Source: Xenophilus aerolatus | GTDB lineage: Bacteria; Pseudomonadota; Gammaproteobacteria; Burkholderiales; Burkholderiaceae_C | Reading direction: 5' to 3' | Length of the DNA: 64,000 nt | Assembly: GCA_030418545.1 (NCBI GenBank) | Contig: QAIB01000007.1 | Coordinates: forward strand, 62,001-126,000 | Shown: positions 1 to 9,965 of the stretch, piece by piece | Position numbering within the stretch: the stretch's first letter is position 1 | Layout of the letters: each line of letters starts with the position of its first letter | Made by a program: the position numbers and the translations under genes | The notes under the pieces: generated by a model | The model's input: only the letters and a program-made list of their open reading frames with translations | Told to the model about the DNA's origin: nothing | Database searches by the model: none

Positions 1-1313
1 CCGGGCGTGCCGGTGCCGCCGAAGGCCGCGCTGAAGCCCGACAGCACCGCGCCGGCCACGGCCACGCCCAGGCTCATCGCCAGCATCTGCACCATCGACA
101 GCAGGCTGTTGCCGCTGCTGGCGCTGGCGCCGTCCAGGTCCTTCAGCGTGATGGTGTTCATGGCCGTGAACTGCAGCGAGTTGAAGGCGCCGAAGGCCGC
201 GAGCTGCAGCACGCGCAGCCAGATCGGCTCGCCCGGCGTGGCCAGGGCGAAGCTGGCCATCAGCAGGCCGATGATCGCGGTGTTGCCCACCAGCACGTTG
301 CGATAGCCGAAGCGCAGGATCAGCGGCGTCGCGACCCGCTTCATCGCCATGCCGGCGAGTGCCGTGGGCAGCATCATCAGCCCCGCCTGCAGGGGCGAAT
401 AGCCCAGGGAGATCTGCAGCGAGATCGGGATCAGGAAAGGCATCGCCCCGCTGCCCAGCCGGCAGAACAGGTTGCCCAGCAGCCCCACCGACAGCGTGCG
501 CACGCGGAACAGCTGGGTCGAGAACAGCGGCTGAGGGTGCCGCACCGCATGCAGCCAGTAGACCACCAGCGCCGCGAAACCGAAGACGCCCAGCACCAGA
601 GTGCCGGCCTGGCGCAGGCCCAGGTCGGAGCCGCCCTCGATGGCCAGCGAGATGGCGACCATGCCGAAGGCCAGCAGCGCATAGCCCCAGAGGTCGAAGC
701 GGCCGGTCTGCTCGGCCCGCGCATCGGGCATGAAGCGCTGCGTGGCGACGAGGCCGATGAGCCCCACCGGCAGGTTGATGAGGAAGATCCAGTGCCACGA
801 GGCGTACTGCACCAGCCAGCCGCCGAGCGTCGGGCCCAGCAGCGGCCCGATGAGGCCGGGAATCGCGACGAAGCTCATCGCCTGCAGGAACTCGCCGCGC
901 GGAAAGGTGCGCAGCACCGACAGGCGCCCCACAGGCAGCAGCAGCGCGCCGCCCAGCCCCTGCAGCACGCGCGCCGCCACCAGCTCGCCCAGACCGCGCG
1001 AGGCCGCACAGGCCAGGGAGCCGAGCGAGAACAGCGCGATCGCCAGCATGAACACGCGCCGCGTGCCGAAGCGGTCGGCGAGCCAGCCCGAGGCCGGGAT
1101 CAGCATCGCCATGGTCAGCGAATAGGCCACGATCACCGACTGCATGCGCAGCGGGCTCTCGCCCAGGCTCGCCGCCATCGCCGGCAGCGCCGTGTTGATG
1201 ATGGTCGCGTCCAGCGTCTGCATGAAGAAGCCGATCGCCACCAGCCACAGCAGCACGCGGCGGCTGGCGGCATCGGGCGGCGGATCGGGGATGGCGGGCG
1301 TCGGAGCGCTCAT
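1..1313 (-). CDS. MFS multidrug exporter, DHA2 (EmrB/QacA) type, 3' end cut by window
   Basis: Proton-driven drug export in the inner membrane is the usual role of this family. About 437 residues are visible; the C-terminus lies outside the window. The N-terminus has a short polar leader, then a first membrane helix ending in the DHA2 signature QTLDATIINTALP, then the motif-A-like loop GWLADRFGTRR and further hydrophobic helices, followed by the LPVG motif typical of 14-helix exporters. The start ATG at 1313 gives a normal cytoplasmic N-terminus. It stands alone behind the erpA terminator at 1371-1392, so it is probably transcribed separately. The substrate cannot be predicted. Confidence 0.85.
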   Translation of the reverse strand, partial: MSAPTPAIPDPPPDAASRRVLLWLVAIGFFMQTLDATIINTALPAMAASLGESPLRMQSVIVAYSLTMAMLIPASGWLADRFGTRRVFMLAIALFSLGSLACAASRGLGELVAARVLQGLGGALLLPVGRLSVLRTFPRGEFLQAMSFVAIPGLIGPLLGPTLGGWLVQYASWHWIFLINLPVGLIGLVATQRFMPDARAEQTGRFDLWGYALLAFGMVAISLAIEGGSDLGLRQAGTLVLGVFGFAALVVYWLHAVRHPQPLFSTQLFRVRTLSVGLLGNLFCRLGSGAMPFLIPISLQISLGYSPLQAGLMMLPTALAGMAMKRVATPLILRFGYRNVLVGNTAIIGLLMASFALATPGEPIWLRVLQLAAFGAFNSLQFTAMNTITLKDLDGASASSGNSLLSMVQMLAMSLGVAVAGAVLSGFSAAFGGTGTP

Positions 1314-1370
1314 GGTGTTCTGGCTTTCTGGCGCGGGGCGCCGCGGCCGACGGCAGACGCGGCGGGAACG

Positions 1371-1392
1371 AAAAAGCCGCCCGAAGGCGGCT
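1371..1392 (-). terminator. Rho-independent terminator of erpA
   Basis: Read on the minus strand this is a perfect GCCGCC/GGCGGC stem closed by a UUCG tetraloop and followed by a run of T. It lies 64 bp after the erpA stop and before the MFS gene. Confidence 0.85.
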
Positions 1393-1455
1393 GGACCGGT
1401 GACAGGTGGGGCGCGGGGTGGTGGTCGGTGTGCGCCCGCCCGGTCAAGATGCGAA

Positions 1456-1827
1456 TCAGGCCGAGAAGCTCGAGCCGCAGCCGCAGGTGCTGGTGGCGTT
1501 CGGGTTCTTGATCACGAACTGGGCGCCTTGCAGGTCTTCCTTGTAGTCGATCTCGGCGCCGACCAGGTACTGGTAGCTCATCGCGTCGATCAGCAGCGAC
1601 ACGCCATTCTTGGTCATCGTCGTGTCGTCGTCGTTCGTGATCTCGTCGAAGGTGAAGCCGTACTGGAAGCCCGAGCAGCCGCCACCCTGCACGAATACGC
1701 GCAGCTTCAGGTCGGGATTGCCCTCTTCGGCGATCAGGTCCGCCACCTTGGCGGCCGCGCTGTCGGTGAAGACGATCGGCTCGGGCATCTGGCTGGGGGT
1801 GCTGATGGTTTCGGCAACTGCGCTCAT
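1456..1827 (-). CDS. erpA: Iron-sulfur cluster insertion protein ErpA
   Basis: A-type carrier that delivers [4Fe-4S] clusters to apoproteins, including those of isoprenoid synthesis and respiration. It has 123 residues, the family's usual length. The three cluster ligands are present: Cys51 in GGGCSGFQY, and Cys115 and Cys117 in the C-terminal CGCGSSFSA. The start at 1827 is chosen because a GGAGAA ribosome site precedes it and residues upstream of it are not family-like. It follows rpsI on the same strand but is separated by a terminator, so it probably has its own promoter. The order rplM-rpsI-erpA is common in betaproteobacteria. Confidence 0.95.
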   Translation of the reverse strand: MSAVAETISTPSQMPEPIVFTDSAAAKVADLIAEEGNPDLKLRVFVQGGGCSGFQYGFTFDEITNDDDTTMTKNGVSLLIDAMSYQYLVGAEIDYKEDLQGAQFVIKNPNATSTCGCGSSFSA

Positions 1828-1901
1828 GGATGGTTCTCCGTGGGGACCGCCACTCGCAAGACAGCGGGCGGCCAATGAGGGAAATGCTACCCCAGACAAA
1901 G

Positions 1902-1922
1902 AAAAACCGCCCCGAGGGCGGT
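1902..1922 (-). terminator. Terminator of the rplM-rpsI operon
   Basis: A 7-bp ACCGCCC/GGGCGGT stem with a 3-nt loop, followed on the minus strand by five T. The plus-strand side also has a short T-rich tail, so weak bidirectional action is possible. Confidence 0.8.
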
Positions 1923-2057
1923 CTTTCTTGATACGGCGCACAGCCGAAGTGTTGATATTCGCGTAGCGAGGGCCTGCAGGGCAAGGCGCGAACCGGAACC
2001 GGACTCGCGTCCGGTGAGGATTCGCAACGCGGCCATGCAGGTCCGCAGTAGCGAAGA

Positions 2058-2450
2058 TCAGCGCTTCGAGAACTGCTTGCGGCGACGTGCGGAGTGCAGA
2101 CCGACCTTCTTCCGTTCGACTTCGCGGGCGTCACGGGTGACGAAACCGGCCTGGCTCAGCACCGGCTTGAGGTTCGCGTCGTAGTCGATCAGGGCACGGG
2201 TGATGCCGTGGCGGGTCGCGCCGGCCTGACCGGATTCGCCGCCGCCGTGGACGTTGACCTGGATGTCGAAGGTCTCGACGTTGTCGGTCAGCACCAGGGG
2301 CTGCTTGGCGATCATGATCGAGGTCTGGCGGCCGAAGAATTCTTCGATCGTCTTGCCGTTCACCGTGATCTTGCCGGTGCCCTTCTTGAGAAACACGCGG
2401 GCGACGCTGGACTTGCGACGGCCGGTGCCATTGTTCCAATCACCAATCAT
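2058..2450 (-). CDS. rpsI: 30S ribosomal protein S9 (uS9)
   Basis: Small-subunit protein whose basic C-terminal tail reaches the P-site tRNA. It is 130 residues long and full length. The tail ends in the conserved [10 protein letters not shown], and the central [19 protein letters not shown] segment is the S9 family signature. It lies 11 bp downstream of rplM and is co-transcribed with it. Nothing unusual was seen. Confidence 0.98.
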   Translation of the reverse strand: MIGDWNNGTGRRKSSVARVFLKKGTGKITVNGKTIEEFFGRQTSIMIAKQPLVLTDNVETFDIQVNVHGGGESGQAGATRHGITRALIDYDANLKPVLSQAGFVTRDAREVERKKVGLHSARRRKQFSKR

Positions 2451-2461
2451 CTCAAGGCTCC

Positions 2462-2890
2462 TTAGATTTCCAGAGCCTTGGGCTGCTGGGCGGTGTGCGG
2501 ATGCTCTGCACCGCCGTACACCTTGAGTTTCTTGATCATCGCGTAGCCGAGCGGGCCCTTGGGCAGCATGCCCTTGACAGCCTTCTCGAGTGCACGGCCG
2601 GGGTGCTTGGCCTGCATGTCGCGGAAGTTGGTGGCCGTGATGCCGCCGGGGAAGCCCGAATGACGGTAGTACACCTTGTCGAGCGACTTGGTGCCGGTGA
2701 CCTTGAGCTTGGAGGCGTTGACGATGACGATGAAATCGCCGGTGTCGACGTGAGGCGTGTAAATGGCCTTGTGCTTGCCGCGCAGTCGGAGGGCCACTTC
2801 GCTGGCTACCCGTCCGAGGACCTTGTCGGTCGCGTCAATCACAAACCACTCGTGCACGACCTCAGCGGGCTTTGCGCTGAAAGTAGACAT
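2462..2890 (-). CDS. rplM: 50S ribosomal protein L13 (uL13)
   Basis: Large-subunit assembly protein of 142 residues, the standard length. Family motifs include [16 protein letters not shown] near the N-terminus and the central [10 protein letters not shown]. The start at 2890 has an AGGAAAA ribosome site. An in-frame extension upstream to 3115 is rejected because it is not L13-like. It is the first gene of the rplM-rpsI operon, driven by the promoter at 3041-3069, with an mRNA leader of about 145 nt that can fold into several hairpins. Confidence 0.98.
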   Translation of the reverse strand: MSTFSAKPAEVVHEWFVIDATDKVLGRVASEVALRLRGKHKAIYTPHVDTGDFIVIVNASKLKVTGTKSLDKVYYRHSGFPGGITATNFRDMQAKHPGRALEKAVKGMLPKGPLGYAMIKKLKVYGGAEHPHTAQQPKALEI

Positions 2891-3040
2891 GAGTTTTCCT
2901 AAAAAAGGAGGTTTGCTGAGAGCCCTTTTCCACGGTCGGTCTTCCTCTGGAGGGAAGCTCTTAGGTGGGAGGAATGCCTTCACCCGTAGAGGATCGAAGG
3001 CGTCTTTGCCGCGGGGCCCGAAATCGCTGCAAAGCCAACG

Positions 3041-3069
3041 ATTATAGGTCGGCCGGCGCGGCGGGGCAA
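3041..3069 (-). promoter_or_regulatory. Sigma-70 promoter of rplM-rpsI
   Basis: On the minus strand: -35 TTGCCC (3064-3069), 17-bp spacer, perfect -10 TATAAT (3041-3046). Transcription would start near 3035, leaving a leader of about 145 nt before rplM. Confidence 0.8.
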
Positions 3070-3182
3070 TCTCCGGCGGCCGCCGGGGCTCGAGGCCGCC
3101 CAAGCCGACCGACAATCAGGGGTTCGCGGCGGCGGCGCCCGCCACGGCACCGACCGCGCTCTCACCCAGGATCCAGCCCGCC

Positions 3183-4085
3183 ATGTTCAGCTACCGCCAC
3201 GCCTTCCACGCCGGCAACCACGCCGATGTGCTCAAACACACGGTGCTGATCGCCACCCTCGAGCACCTGCTCGAAAAGCCCGCGCCGATCACGGTGATCG
3301 ACACCCACGCCGGAGCCGGCCTGTACCGGCTCGACGGCGACTATGCCGGCACCAGCGGCGAGGCGGCCGACGGCGTGCTGCGCCTGCTGGGGCCCGCGGC
3401 CGGCGACACGGGGGCGCAAGCGCTGCCGCCGGCTCTCGCCCGCTACCTGGAGGTGGTGCGCAGCTTCAACCGCGAGGGCCAGGCCCGCGTGTACCCGGGT
3501 TCGCCCTTCATCACCCATCACCTGCTGCGCGACGAGGACAAGCTCAAGCTCTACGAGCTTCACCCGACGGACGCGCGCACGCTGGATGCCAATATCGCCC
3601 AGCTCGACGCCGGCCGGCAGATCGCCGTGCTGCGCGAGGACGGCTTCGGCAGCGCCACCAAGTTCCTGCCGCCACCCTCGCGACGCGCGCTGGTGCTGGT
3701 GGATCCGAGTTACGAATTGAAGACCGACTACGCCCGCACGGCGGCCTTCATCGGCGAAGCGGTCAAGCGTTTCGCCACGGGTGTGTACGCCGTGTGGTAC
3801 CCCATCATTCCCCGGCCCGAAGCACACGACCTGCCGCGCCGGCTCAAGACCCTGGCCAACAAGGCCGGCAAGCCCTGGCTGCATGCGACGCTCACGGTCA
3901 AGTCGAGCAAGCTCACGACCAACGCGGCCGGCGAGACGCAGCGACCGGGCCTGCCCGCCAGCGGGATGTTCCTCATCAACCCGCCCTACACGCTGGCCGA
4001 CCAGTTGCGCCCGGCGCTCGCTCGCCTGGCCGAGGTGCTCGCCCAGGACCGCCACGCCGGCTGCGCCGTGGAAACGGGCGGCTGA
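3183..4085 (+). CDS. rlmJ: 23S rRNA (adenine(2030)-N6)-methyltransferase RlmJ
   Basis: SAM-dependent enzyme that methylates A2030 of 23S rRNA. It has 300 residues. The N-terminus MFSYRHAFHAGNHADVLKH is the RlmJ hallmark, followed by the SAM-binding stretch VIDTHAGAGLY. The catalytic motif is DPSYE around residue 175, where enterobacterial enzymes usually have DPPY; the middle Pro to Ser change may be a clade variant. The gene is divergent from rplM and appears to be a single transcription unit. Confidence 0.93.
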   Translation: MFSYRHAFHAGNHADVLKHTVLIATLEHLLEKPAPITVIDTHAGAGLYRLDGDYAGTSGEAADGVLRLLGPAAGDTGAQALPPALARYLEVVRSFNREGQARVYPGSPFITHHLLRDEDKLKLYELHPTDARTLDANIAQLDAGRQIAVLREDGFGSATKFLPPPSRRALVLVDPSYELKTDYARTAAFIGEAVKRFATGVYAVWYPIIPRPEAHDLPRRLKTLANKAGKPWLHATLTVKSSKLTTNAAGETQRPGLPASGMFLINPPYTLADQLRPALARLAEVLAQDRHAGCAVETGG

Positions 4086-4215
4086 CGCAGGCTGCGCAGC
4101 GGCCCCTCGCGCATTCCGTCACGCCCAGACCGTCGCGTCACACAGCGGGCGTCAGGGAGGGTGCCACGCCGCCAGCAACGCGCCGCGTCACCCCCACGGG
4201 GCAAGGGCGTTGCGC

Positions 4216-4926
4216 CTATCGGCGACGTCGCGTTGCCTGCGCCGTCTTCCTGGGTCGCGCGTCCGGCCGCGGCGCATCGGCAAGGGCCGAGCCGTTCGCG
4301 TCATCGGCTGGCGCCACCGCCACGCCGTTGCAGCGCCCGCCGGCGGCATCGATGCGCGTCAGCGCCACCTGCTTGATGCCCAGGCCGACCATCTGGAGTT
4401 GCTCCGCGGCCGCCTGGCTCAGGTCGATGATGCGGCCCGCCGCGTAGGGACCCCGATCGTTCACGCGCACCAGCACCTCGCGGCCATTGACCAGGCTGCG
4501 AACGCAAAGGCGTGTACCGAAAGGCAAGGTCTTGTGCGCCGCCGTGAAGGCGCCCATGTCGAAGCGCTCGCCGCTGGCCGTCTTGCGCTGGTGGAACTGC
4601 AGGCCGTACCACGAGGCGCCGCCGCGCTGGATCACCTCGCCCGGCGGGCCATCGCCGGGCACCCCGTCGTCCGGCGGCAGATCGCCTTCGCTTCCCACGG
4701 CCAGGTCATAACGCACCGATGCAACGCGGGAGCGCGGCGCATCGGCCGGCGCTCCGCCCTGCCTGGCCAGCGGACGAAGGGGCGACGCCGATGGCGCGCC
4801 CTCACCGGTCCTGGTCCCCGCTCCGGATTCGCCGGGCGGCGTGGTGCAGCCGGCCAGCGCAAGGGCCAGCACGGCAGAGGCCAGCCACCGACCCTGTCGA
4901 TGCAGCAGGCGGTGCGGTGCCTTCAT
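4216..4926 (-). CDS. rlpA: RlpA-family septal ring lytic transglycosylase (lipoprotein)
   Basis: Outer-membrane lipoprotein of the RlpA type, which cleaves denuded peptidoglycan strands. It has 236 residues. The signal peptide ends in the lipobox LALAGC. A Pro/Gly-rich linker is followed by the double-psi beta-barrel domain with GGASWYG, the catalytic-region motif RVNDRGPY and IIDLSQAAAEQL. There is no C-terminal SPOR domain, so it is shorter than E. coli RlpA; the tail is basic and low in complexity. The ATG overlaps the metF stop by 4 bp (ATGA), showing translational coupling in one operon. Septal targeting is uncertain without SPOR. Confidence 0.85.
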   Translation of the reverse strand: MKAPHRLLHRQGRWLASAVLALALAGCTTPPGESGAGTRTGEGAPSASPLRPLARQGGAPADAPRSRVASVRYDLAVGSEGDLPPDDGVPGDGPPGEVIQRGGASWYGLQFHQRKTASGERFDMGAFTAAHKTLPFGTRLCVRSLVNGREVLVRVNDRGPYAAGRIIDLSQAAAEQLQMVGLGIKQVALTRIDAAGGRCNGVAVAPADDANGSALADAPRPDARPRKTAQATRRRR

Positions 4927-5768
4927 GCGCGCCAGCCCAGGCCCTGCAGCACACCGAGCGTCGCCGCAGCCTGGTTCATCGTGTAGAAATGGATGGCGGG
5001 GGCACCGCCCGCCTGCAGCCGCTCCACCAGCCGCGTCACCACCTCGAGGCCGAAGGCCTTGATCGAGGCCGTGTCGTCGCCGAAGCCCTGCAATCGCAGC
5101 CGGATCCAGCGCGGGATCTCGGCCCCGCAGGCGTCGGAGAAGCGCATCAGCTGCGTCGAACTGGTGATGGGCATGATGCCCGGCACGATCGGCACGTCGA
5201 TGCCCAGTCGGCGCGCATCGTCGACGAAGCGGAAATACGCCTCGGCGCTGAAGAAGTACTGCGTGATCGCCGAATGCGCGCCCGCCTTCACCTTGGTGGC
5301 AAAGGCCTGCAGGTCGGCCTCTGCCGAGCGGGCCTGCGGGTGCACTTCGGGATAGCATGCCACCTCGATGCGGAAGTCCTCGCCGCACTCCTCGCGGATG
5401 AAGCGCACCAGGTCGCTCGCGTAGTGGAACTCGCCCCCCATGCCGTAGCCGCTGGGCAGGTCGCCGCGCAGGGCCACCAGCCGGCGCACGCCCAGGCGCT
5501 TGAGCTCGGCCAGCTGCGTGCGCACGGTTTCGCGCGTGGCGCCGATGCACGAGAAGTGGCTCGCCGCATCCACGCCTTCGGCAAGGATCTCCTGCACGGC
5601 GCCGAAGGTGCCGGCCTGCGTGGAGCCCCCCGCGCCATAGGTGACCGAGCAGAACTCGGGTCGCCAGGCGTACAGCTGCTGGCGCACGGCACGCAGCTTG
5701 ACCACGCCTTCGGGCGTCTTGGGCGGGAAGAACTCGAAACTCAGGGGCAAACGTTCGGGGGTGGCCAT
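4923..5768 (-). CDS. metF: Methylenetetrahydrofolate reductase (NAD(P)H)
   Basis: FAD-dependent reduction of 5,10-methylene-THF to 5-methyl-THF, the methyl donor for methionine synthesis. It has 281 residues, a single-domain bacterial MetF. SFEFFPPKT at residues 10-18 holds the conserved Glu, and VTYGAGGST and ALRGDLP are further family motifs. It lies between a TlyA-type methyltransferase and rlpA on the same strand; ahcY just upstream makes this a methyl-cycle neighbourhood. It is possibly part of the same long transcript as ahcY and so under the SAH riboswitch, as inferred from strand and spacing (46 bp to the previous gene). Confidence 0.96.
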   Translation of the reverse strand: MATPERLPLSFEFFPPKTPEGVVKLRAVRQQLYAWRPEFCSVTYGAGGSTQAGTFGAVQEILAEGVDAASHFSCIGATRETVRTQLAELKRLGVRRLVALRGDLPSGYGMGGEFHYASDLVRFIREECGEDFRIEVACYPEVHPQARSAEADLQAFATKVKAGAHSAITQYFFSAEAYFRFVDDARRLGIDVPIVPGIMPITSSTQLMRFSDACGAEIPRWIRLRLQGFGDDTASIKAFGLEVVTRLVERLQAGGAPAIHFYTMNQAAATLGVLQGLGWRA

Positions 5769-5814
5769 CGCCAGGGTCCTCTCGGTGTCTTGTTGTCGTT
5801 GTCGTCGTGTCGTC

Positions 5815-6612
5815 TCAGGCGCGCGCGGCGTGGACGAAGAACTCGCGGTTGCCGTCGCCTCCCGCGATCGGACTGTCCAGCCATTTCAACACACGCAGGC
5901 CGGCGCCTTCGCAGGCCGTGCGCAGCCGCTCCTCGACCACGGCGTACAGCGCCGGATCGCGCACGATGCCACCCTTGCCGATCTGCGCAGGCTGCAGTTC
6001 GAACTGCGGCTTGACCAGCATCAGCAGGTCGCCCGCCGGCGCCAGCAACAGCGCCAGCGCAGGCAGCACGAGCGTCAGCGAGATGAAGGACAGGTCGCCG
6101 ACGATCAGGTCGAAGAGCAGCCCCTCTTCGGAGCCGAACCGGGTTCCGGCGCCCGTCCCGCCTGGGCAGGCAGCCATCAATTCAGGAGCATTCAGCGTGC
6201 GCGCGTTCACGCGCTCGACGGCCGTCACCCGCGCATCGGCGCGCAGCCGCTCGTGCAACTGGCCGTGGCCGACGTCGACACCCACCACGTGCGCGGCGCC
6301 GCGCTGCAGCAGGCAGTCGGTGAAGCCGCCGGTGGACTGACCGACATCGAGGCACAGGCGCCCGCGCACGTCGAGGCCGGTGGCATCCAGCGCGCCCTCG
6401 AGCTTCAGCCCGCCGCGCGAGACATAGCGCGCCTCGGCCGCGTCGGCCAGATCGAGCTCTGCCCCGTCGGGCACCACGTCGCCGTTCTTGGCGACAGCGC
6501 GCCACGCCTCGCCCGCATGCAGGCGCCAGCGCAGGCCGCCGGCGATGAGCCGGGCCGCCTGCGAACGGGAGACCGCGAGTCCGCGGTCGACGAGCAACTG
6601 GTCTGCGCGCAT
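5815..6612 (-). CDS. tlyA: TlyA-family rRNA (cytidine-2'-O)-methyltransferase
   Basis: Predicted SAM-dependent ribose methyltransferase of the TlyA/hemolysin A family. It has 265 residues. An S4 RNA-binding domain occupies residues 1-60 (LLVDRGLAVSRSQAARLI, then YVSRGGLKLEGAL). The FtsJ-like fold follows with SAM motif LCLDVGQSTGGFTD and later VGDLSFISL and LVKPQFE, which carry the expected Asp and Lys of the K-D-K-E set. The start at 6612 is favoured because the S4 domain begins directly there. It lies 20 bp downstream of ahcY, whose product removes the SAH formed by such enzymes. Confidence 0.88.
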   Translation of the reverse strand: MRADQLLVDRGLAVSRSQAARLIAGGLRWRLHAGEAWRAVAKNGDVVPDGAELDLADAAEARYVSRGGLKLEGALDATGLDVRGRLCLDVGQSTGGFTDCLLQRGAAHVVGVDVGHGQLHERLRADARVTAVERVNARTLNAPELMAACPGGTGAGTRFGSEEGLLFDLIVGDLSFISLTLVLPALALLLAPAGDLLMLVKPQFELQPAQIGKGGIVRDPALYAVVEERLRTACEGAGLRVLKWLDSPIAGGDGNREFFVHAARA

Positions 6613-6632
6613 GGCGCCGCGCTGAACCCGCT

Positions 6633-8078
<1,446 letters not shown>

Positions 8079-8151
8079 GCGGACTCCAAAACGGGTTTGA
8101 AAGATGCCACTGCGTTCGGGGGAGAGATATGAAACTCACCGCGGGGACAGC

Positions 8152-8216
8152 GGGTGAGCGTGGTTGCATGGAAATCCGAGCCTCACGCCTGACGGCGCTG
8201 CAACGCTCCTCGGAAG
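8152..8216 (-). promoter_or_regulatory. S-adenosylhomocysteine (SAH) riboswitch
   Basis: On the minus strand the leader reads CCGAGGAGCGTTGCA, then a small GCGCC/GGCGT hairpin, then AGGCTCGG, then TGCAAC and CGCTCAC. This is the SAH-I consensus: stem P1 is CCGAG/CTCGG, and the pseudoknot is GAGCG...TTGCA pairing with TGCAA...CGCTC. It lies 74 nt before the ahcY start. A -10 match TAAAAT (8222-8227) places the transcription start right at the riboswitch 5' edge. The family activates ahcY on SAH binding. Confidence 0.9.
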
Positions 8217-8221
8217 GCGGC

Positions 8222-8227
8222 ATTTTA
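8222..8227 (-). promoter_or_regulatory. Candidate -10 element for ahcY
   Basis: TAAAAT on the minus strand, seven bases before the first base of riboswitch stem P1. The -35 region is poor, so this rests mainly on its placement. Confidence 0.5.
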
Positions 8228-8336
8228 CGCAAGTGCGCGCAAGCTGCTTCCGGCCGCGATAATTGAGGGTTCCTCCCAAGAACTTTGTCCGGGCGTGCAT
8301 GCGCGCAGCCCCTGGCCTGCCACGGGCCCTTTTTCC

Positions 8337-9965
8337 ATGTCCTACGCCGCCGAAACCCGCCGCCGCCGCACCTTCGCCATCATCTCCCACCCCGACGCCG
8401 GCAAGACCACGCTGACCGAAAAGCTGCTGCTGTTCTCGGGCGCGATCCAGATCGCGGGCTCGGTCAAGGCGCGCAAGGCTTCGCGGCACGCGACCTCCGA
8501 CTGGATGGAGATCGAGAAGCAGCGCGGCATTTCGGTGGCCTCGTCGGTGATGCAGATGAGCTACCGCGAGCACGTCATCAACCTGCTCGACACGCCCGGC
8601 CACAAGGACTTCTCGGAAGACACCTACCGCGTGCTCACGGCCGTCGACTCGGCACTGATGGTCATCGACGCGGCCAACGGCGTGGAGGCGCAGACACGTC
8701 GGCTGATCGAGGTCTGCCGCCAGCGCGACACGCCCATCATCACCTTCGTCAACAAGATGGACCGCGAGGTGCGCGAGCCGCTGGACATCCTCGACGAGGT
8801 GGAGCGCGAGCTGGGCATGCCCTGCGTGCCCATGACCTGGCCGGTGGGCCAGGGCAAGTCCTTCGGCGGCATCATCAACCTGCGCACGCAGGCGATGACG
8901 GTGTTCGAATCGGGCAGCGAGCGCCGCCCGCAGGACTTCGAGACGATCCCGCTGACCGAGCGCGACACGCTGCGCGCCCGCTTCGGCTCCGAATTCGACG
9001 CGGCCATGGAGAGCATGGAACTGGCCACCGGCGCGTCGCCGGCCTGGGACAAGGAGGCCTTCCTCGCCGGCAAGCAGACCCCCGTGTTCTTCGGCTCCGG
9101 CGTGAACAACTTCGGTGTGATGGAGGTGCTCGACGCGCTGGTCGACCTGGCGCCGCCGCCGCAGCCGCGCATCAGCACCACGCTGGTCAACCGCCAGCCG
9201 GTGACCAAGAAGATCCAGCCCGACGACAAGGACTTCGCGGGCGTGGTGTTCAAGGTGCAGGCCAACATGGACGCCAACCACCGCGACCGCATCGCCTTCG
9301 TGCGCATGGCTTCGGGCAAGTACACGCCGGGCATGAAGCTCAAGGTGCAGCGCACCGGCAAGGAGTTGCGCCCCACCAGCGTCGTGACCTTCATGAGCCA
9401 GCGCCGCGAGGCCGTGGAAGAGGCCTATGCCGGCGACATCGTGGGCTTCACCACGCACGGCGGCGTGCAGCTGGGCGACACCATCACCGACGGCGCGAGC
9501 CTGCAGTTCACCGGCCTGCCCTTCTTCGCGCCCGAGCTGTTCATGACGGTGATCCTCAAGAACCCGCTGCGCACCAAGCAGCTGCAGCAGGGCCTGGCGC
9601 AGCTCGGCGAGGAAGGCGCGATCCAGGTCTTCCGGCCCGAGGTCGGCGGCCCGATGCTGCTGGGCGCCGTGGGCCAGCTGCAGTTCGAAGTCGTGCAGCA
9701 CCGCCTGAAGACCGAGTACGACGCCGACGTGCGGCTGGAGGGCTGCCAGTACACCGGCGCGCGCTGGATCACGGCCGACACGCCGGCCGAGCTGCGCGAG
9801 TTCACGAACGCCTACCCGCAGCGCCTGGCCAAGGACGCGGCCGACACGCTGGCCTACCTGTGCACCTCACCCTACGACGTGCGGCTGGCCCAGGAGCGCT
9901 TTCCGAAGATCCACTTCCACCCGCTGCGCGAACACGCCGGGCTGGCCTTGCAGACGGCCGGCTGA
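8337..9965 (+). CDS. prfC: Peptide chain release factor 3
   Basis: Translational GTPase that recycles RF1/RF2 from the ribosome after termination. It has 542 residues, the family length. G1 is SHPDAGKTT near residue 20, the switch region is RGISVASSVMQM, G3 is DTPGHKDFSEDTYR and G4 is NKMDRE. The start at 8337 gives MSYAAETRRRRTFAIISHP, which matches RF3 N-termini; a longer in-frame start at 8295 adds only low-complexity residues. It is divergent from ahcY. Its stop overlaps the next ATG (TGATG), coupling it to the HAD gene. Confidence 0.96.
   Translation: MSYAAETRRRRTFAIISHPDAGKTTLTEKLLLFSGAIQIAGSVKARKASRHATSDWMEIEKQRGISVASSVMQMSYREHVINLLDTPGHKDFSEDTYRVLTAVDSALMVIDAANGVEAQTRRLIEVCRQRDTPIITFVNKMDREVREPLDILDEVERELGMPCVPMTWPVGQGKSFGGIINLRTQAMTVFESGSERRPQDFETIPLTERDTLRARFGSEFDAAMESMELATGASPAWDKEAFLAGKQTPVFFGSGVNNFGVMEVLDALVDLAPPPQPRISTTLVNRQPVTKKIQPDDKDFAGVVFKVQANMDANHRDRIAFVRMASGKYTPGMKLKVQRTGKELRPTSVVTFMSQRREAVEEAYAGDIVGFTTHGGVQLGDTITDGASLQFTGLPFFAPELFMTVILKNPLRTKQLQQGLAQLGEEGAIQVFRPEVGGPMLLGAVGQLQFEVVQHRLKTEYDADVRLEGCQYTGARWITADTPAELREFTNAYPQRLAKDAADTLAYLCTSPYDVRLAQERFPKIHFHPLREHAGLALQTAG

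Noticed and set aside
3183-4085. Inactive RlmJ because of DPSY instead of DPPY
   Set aside because: The rest of the fold is intact, and a Ser at this place is plausibly a clade variant.
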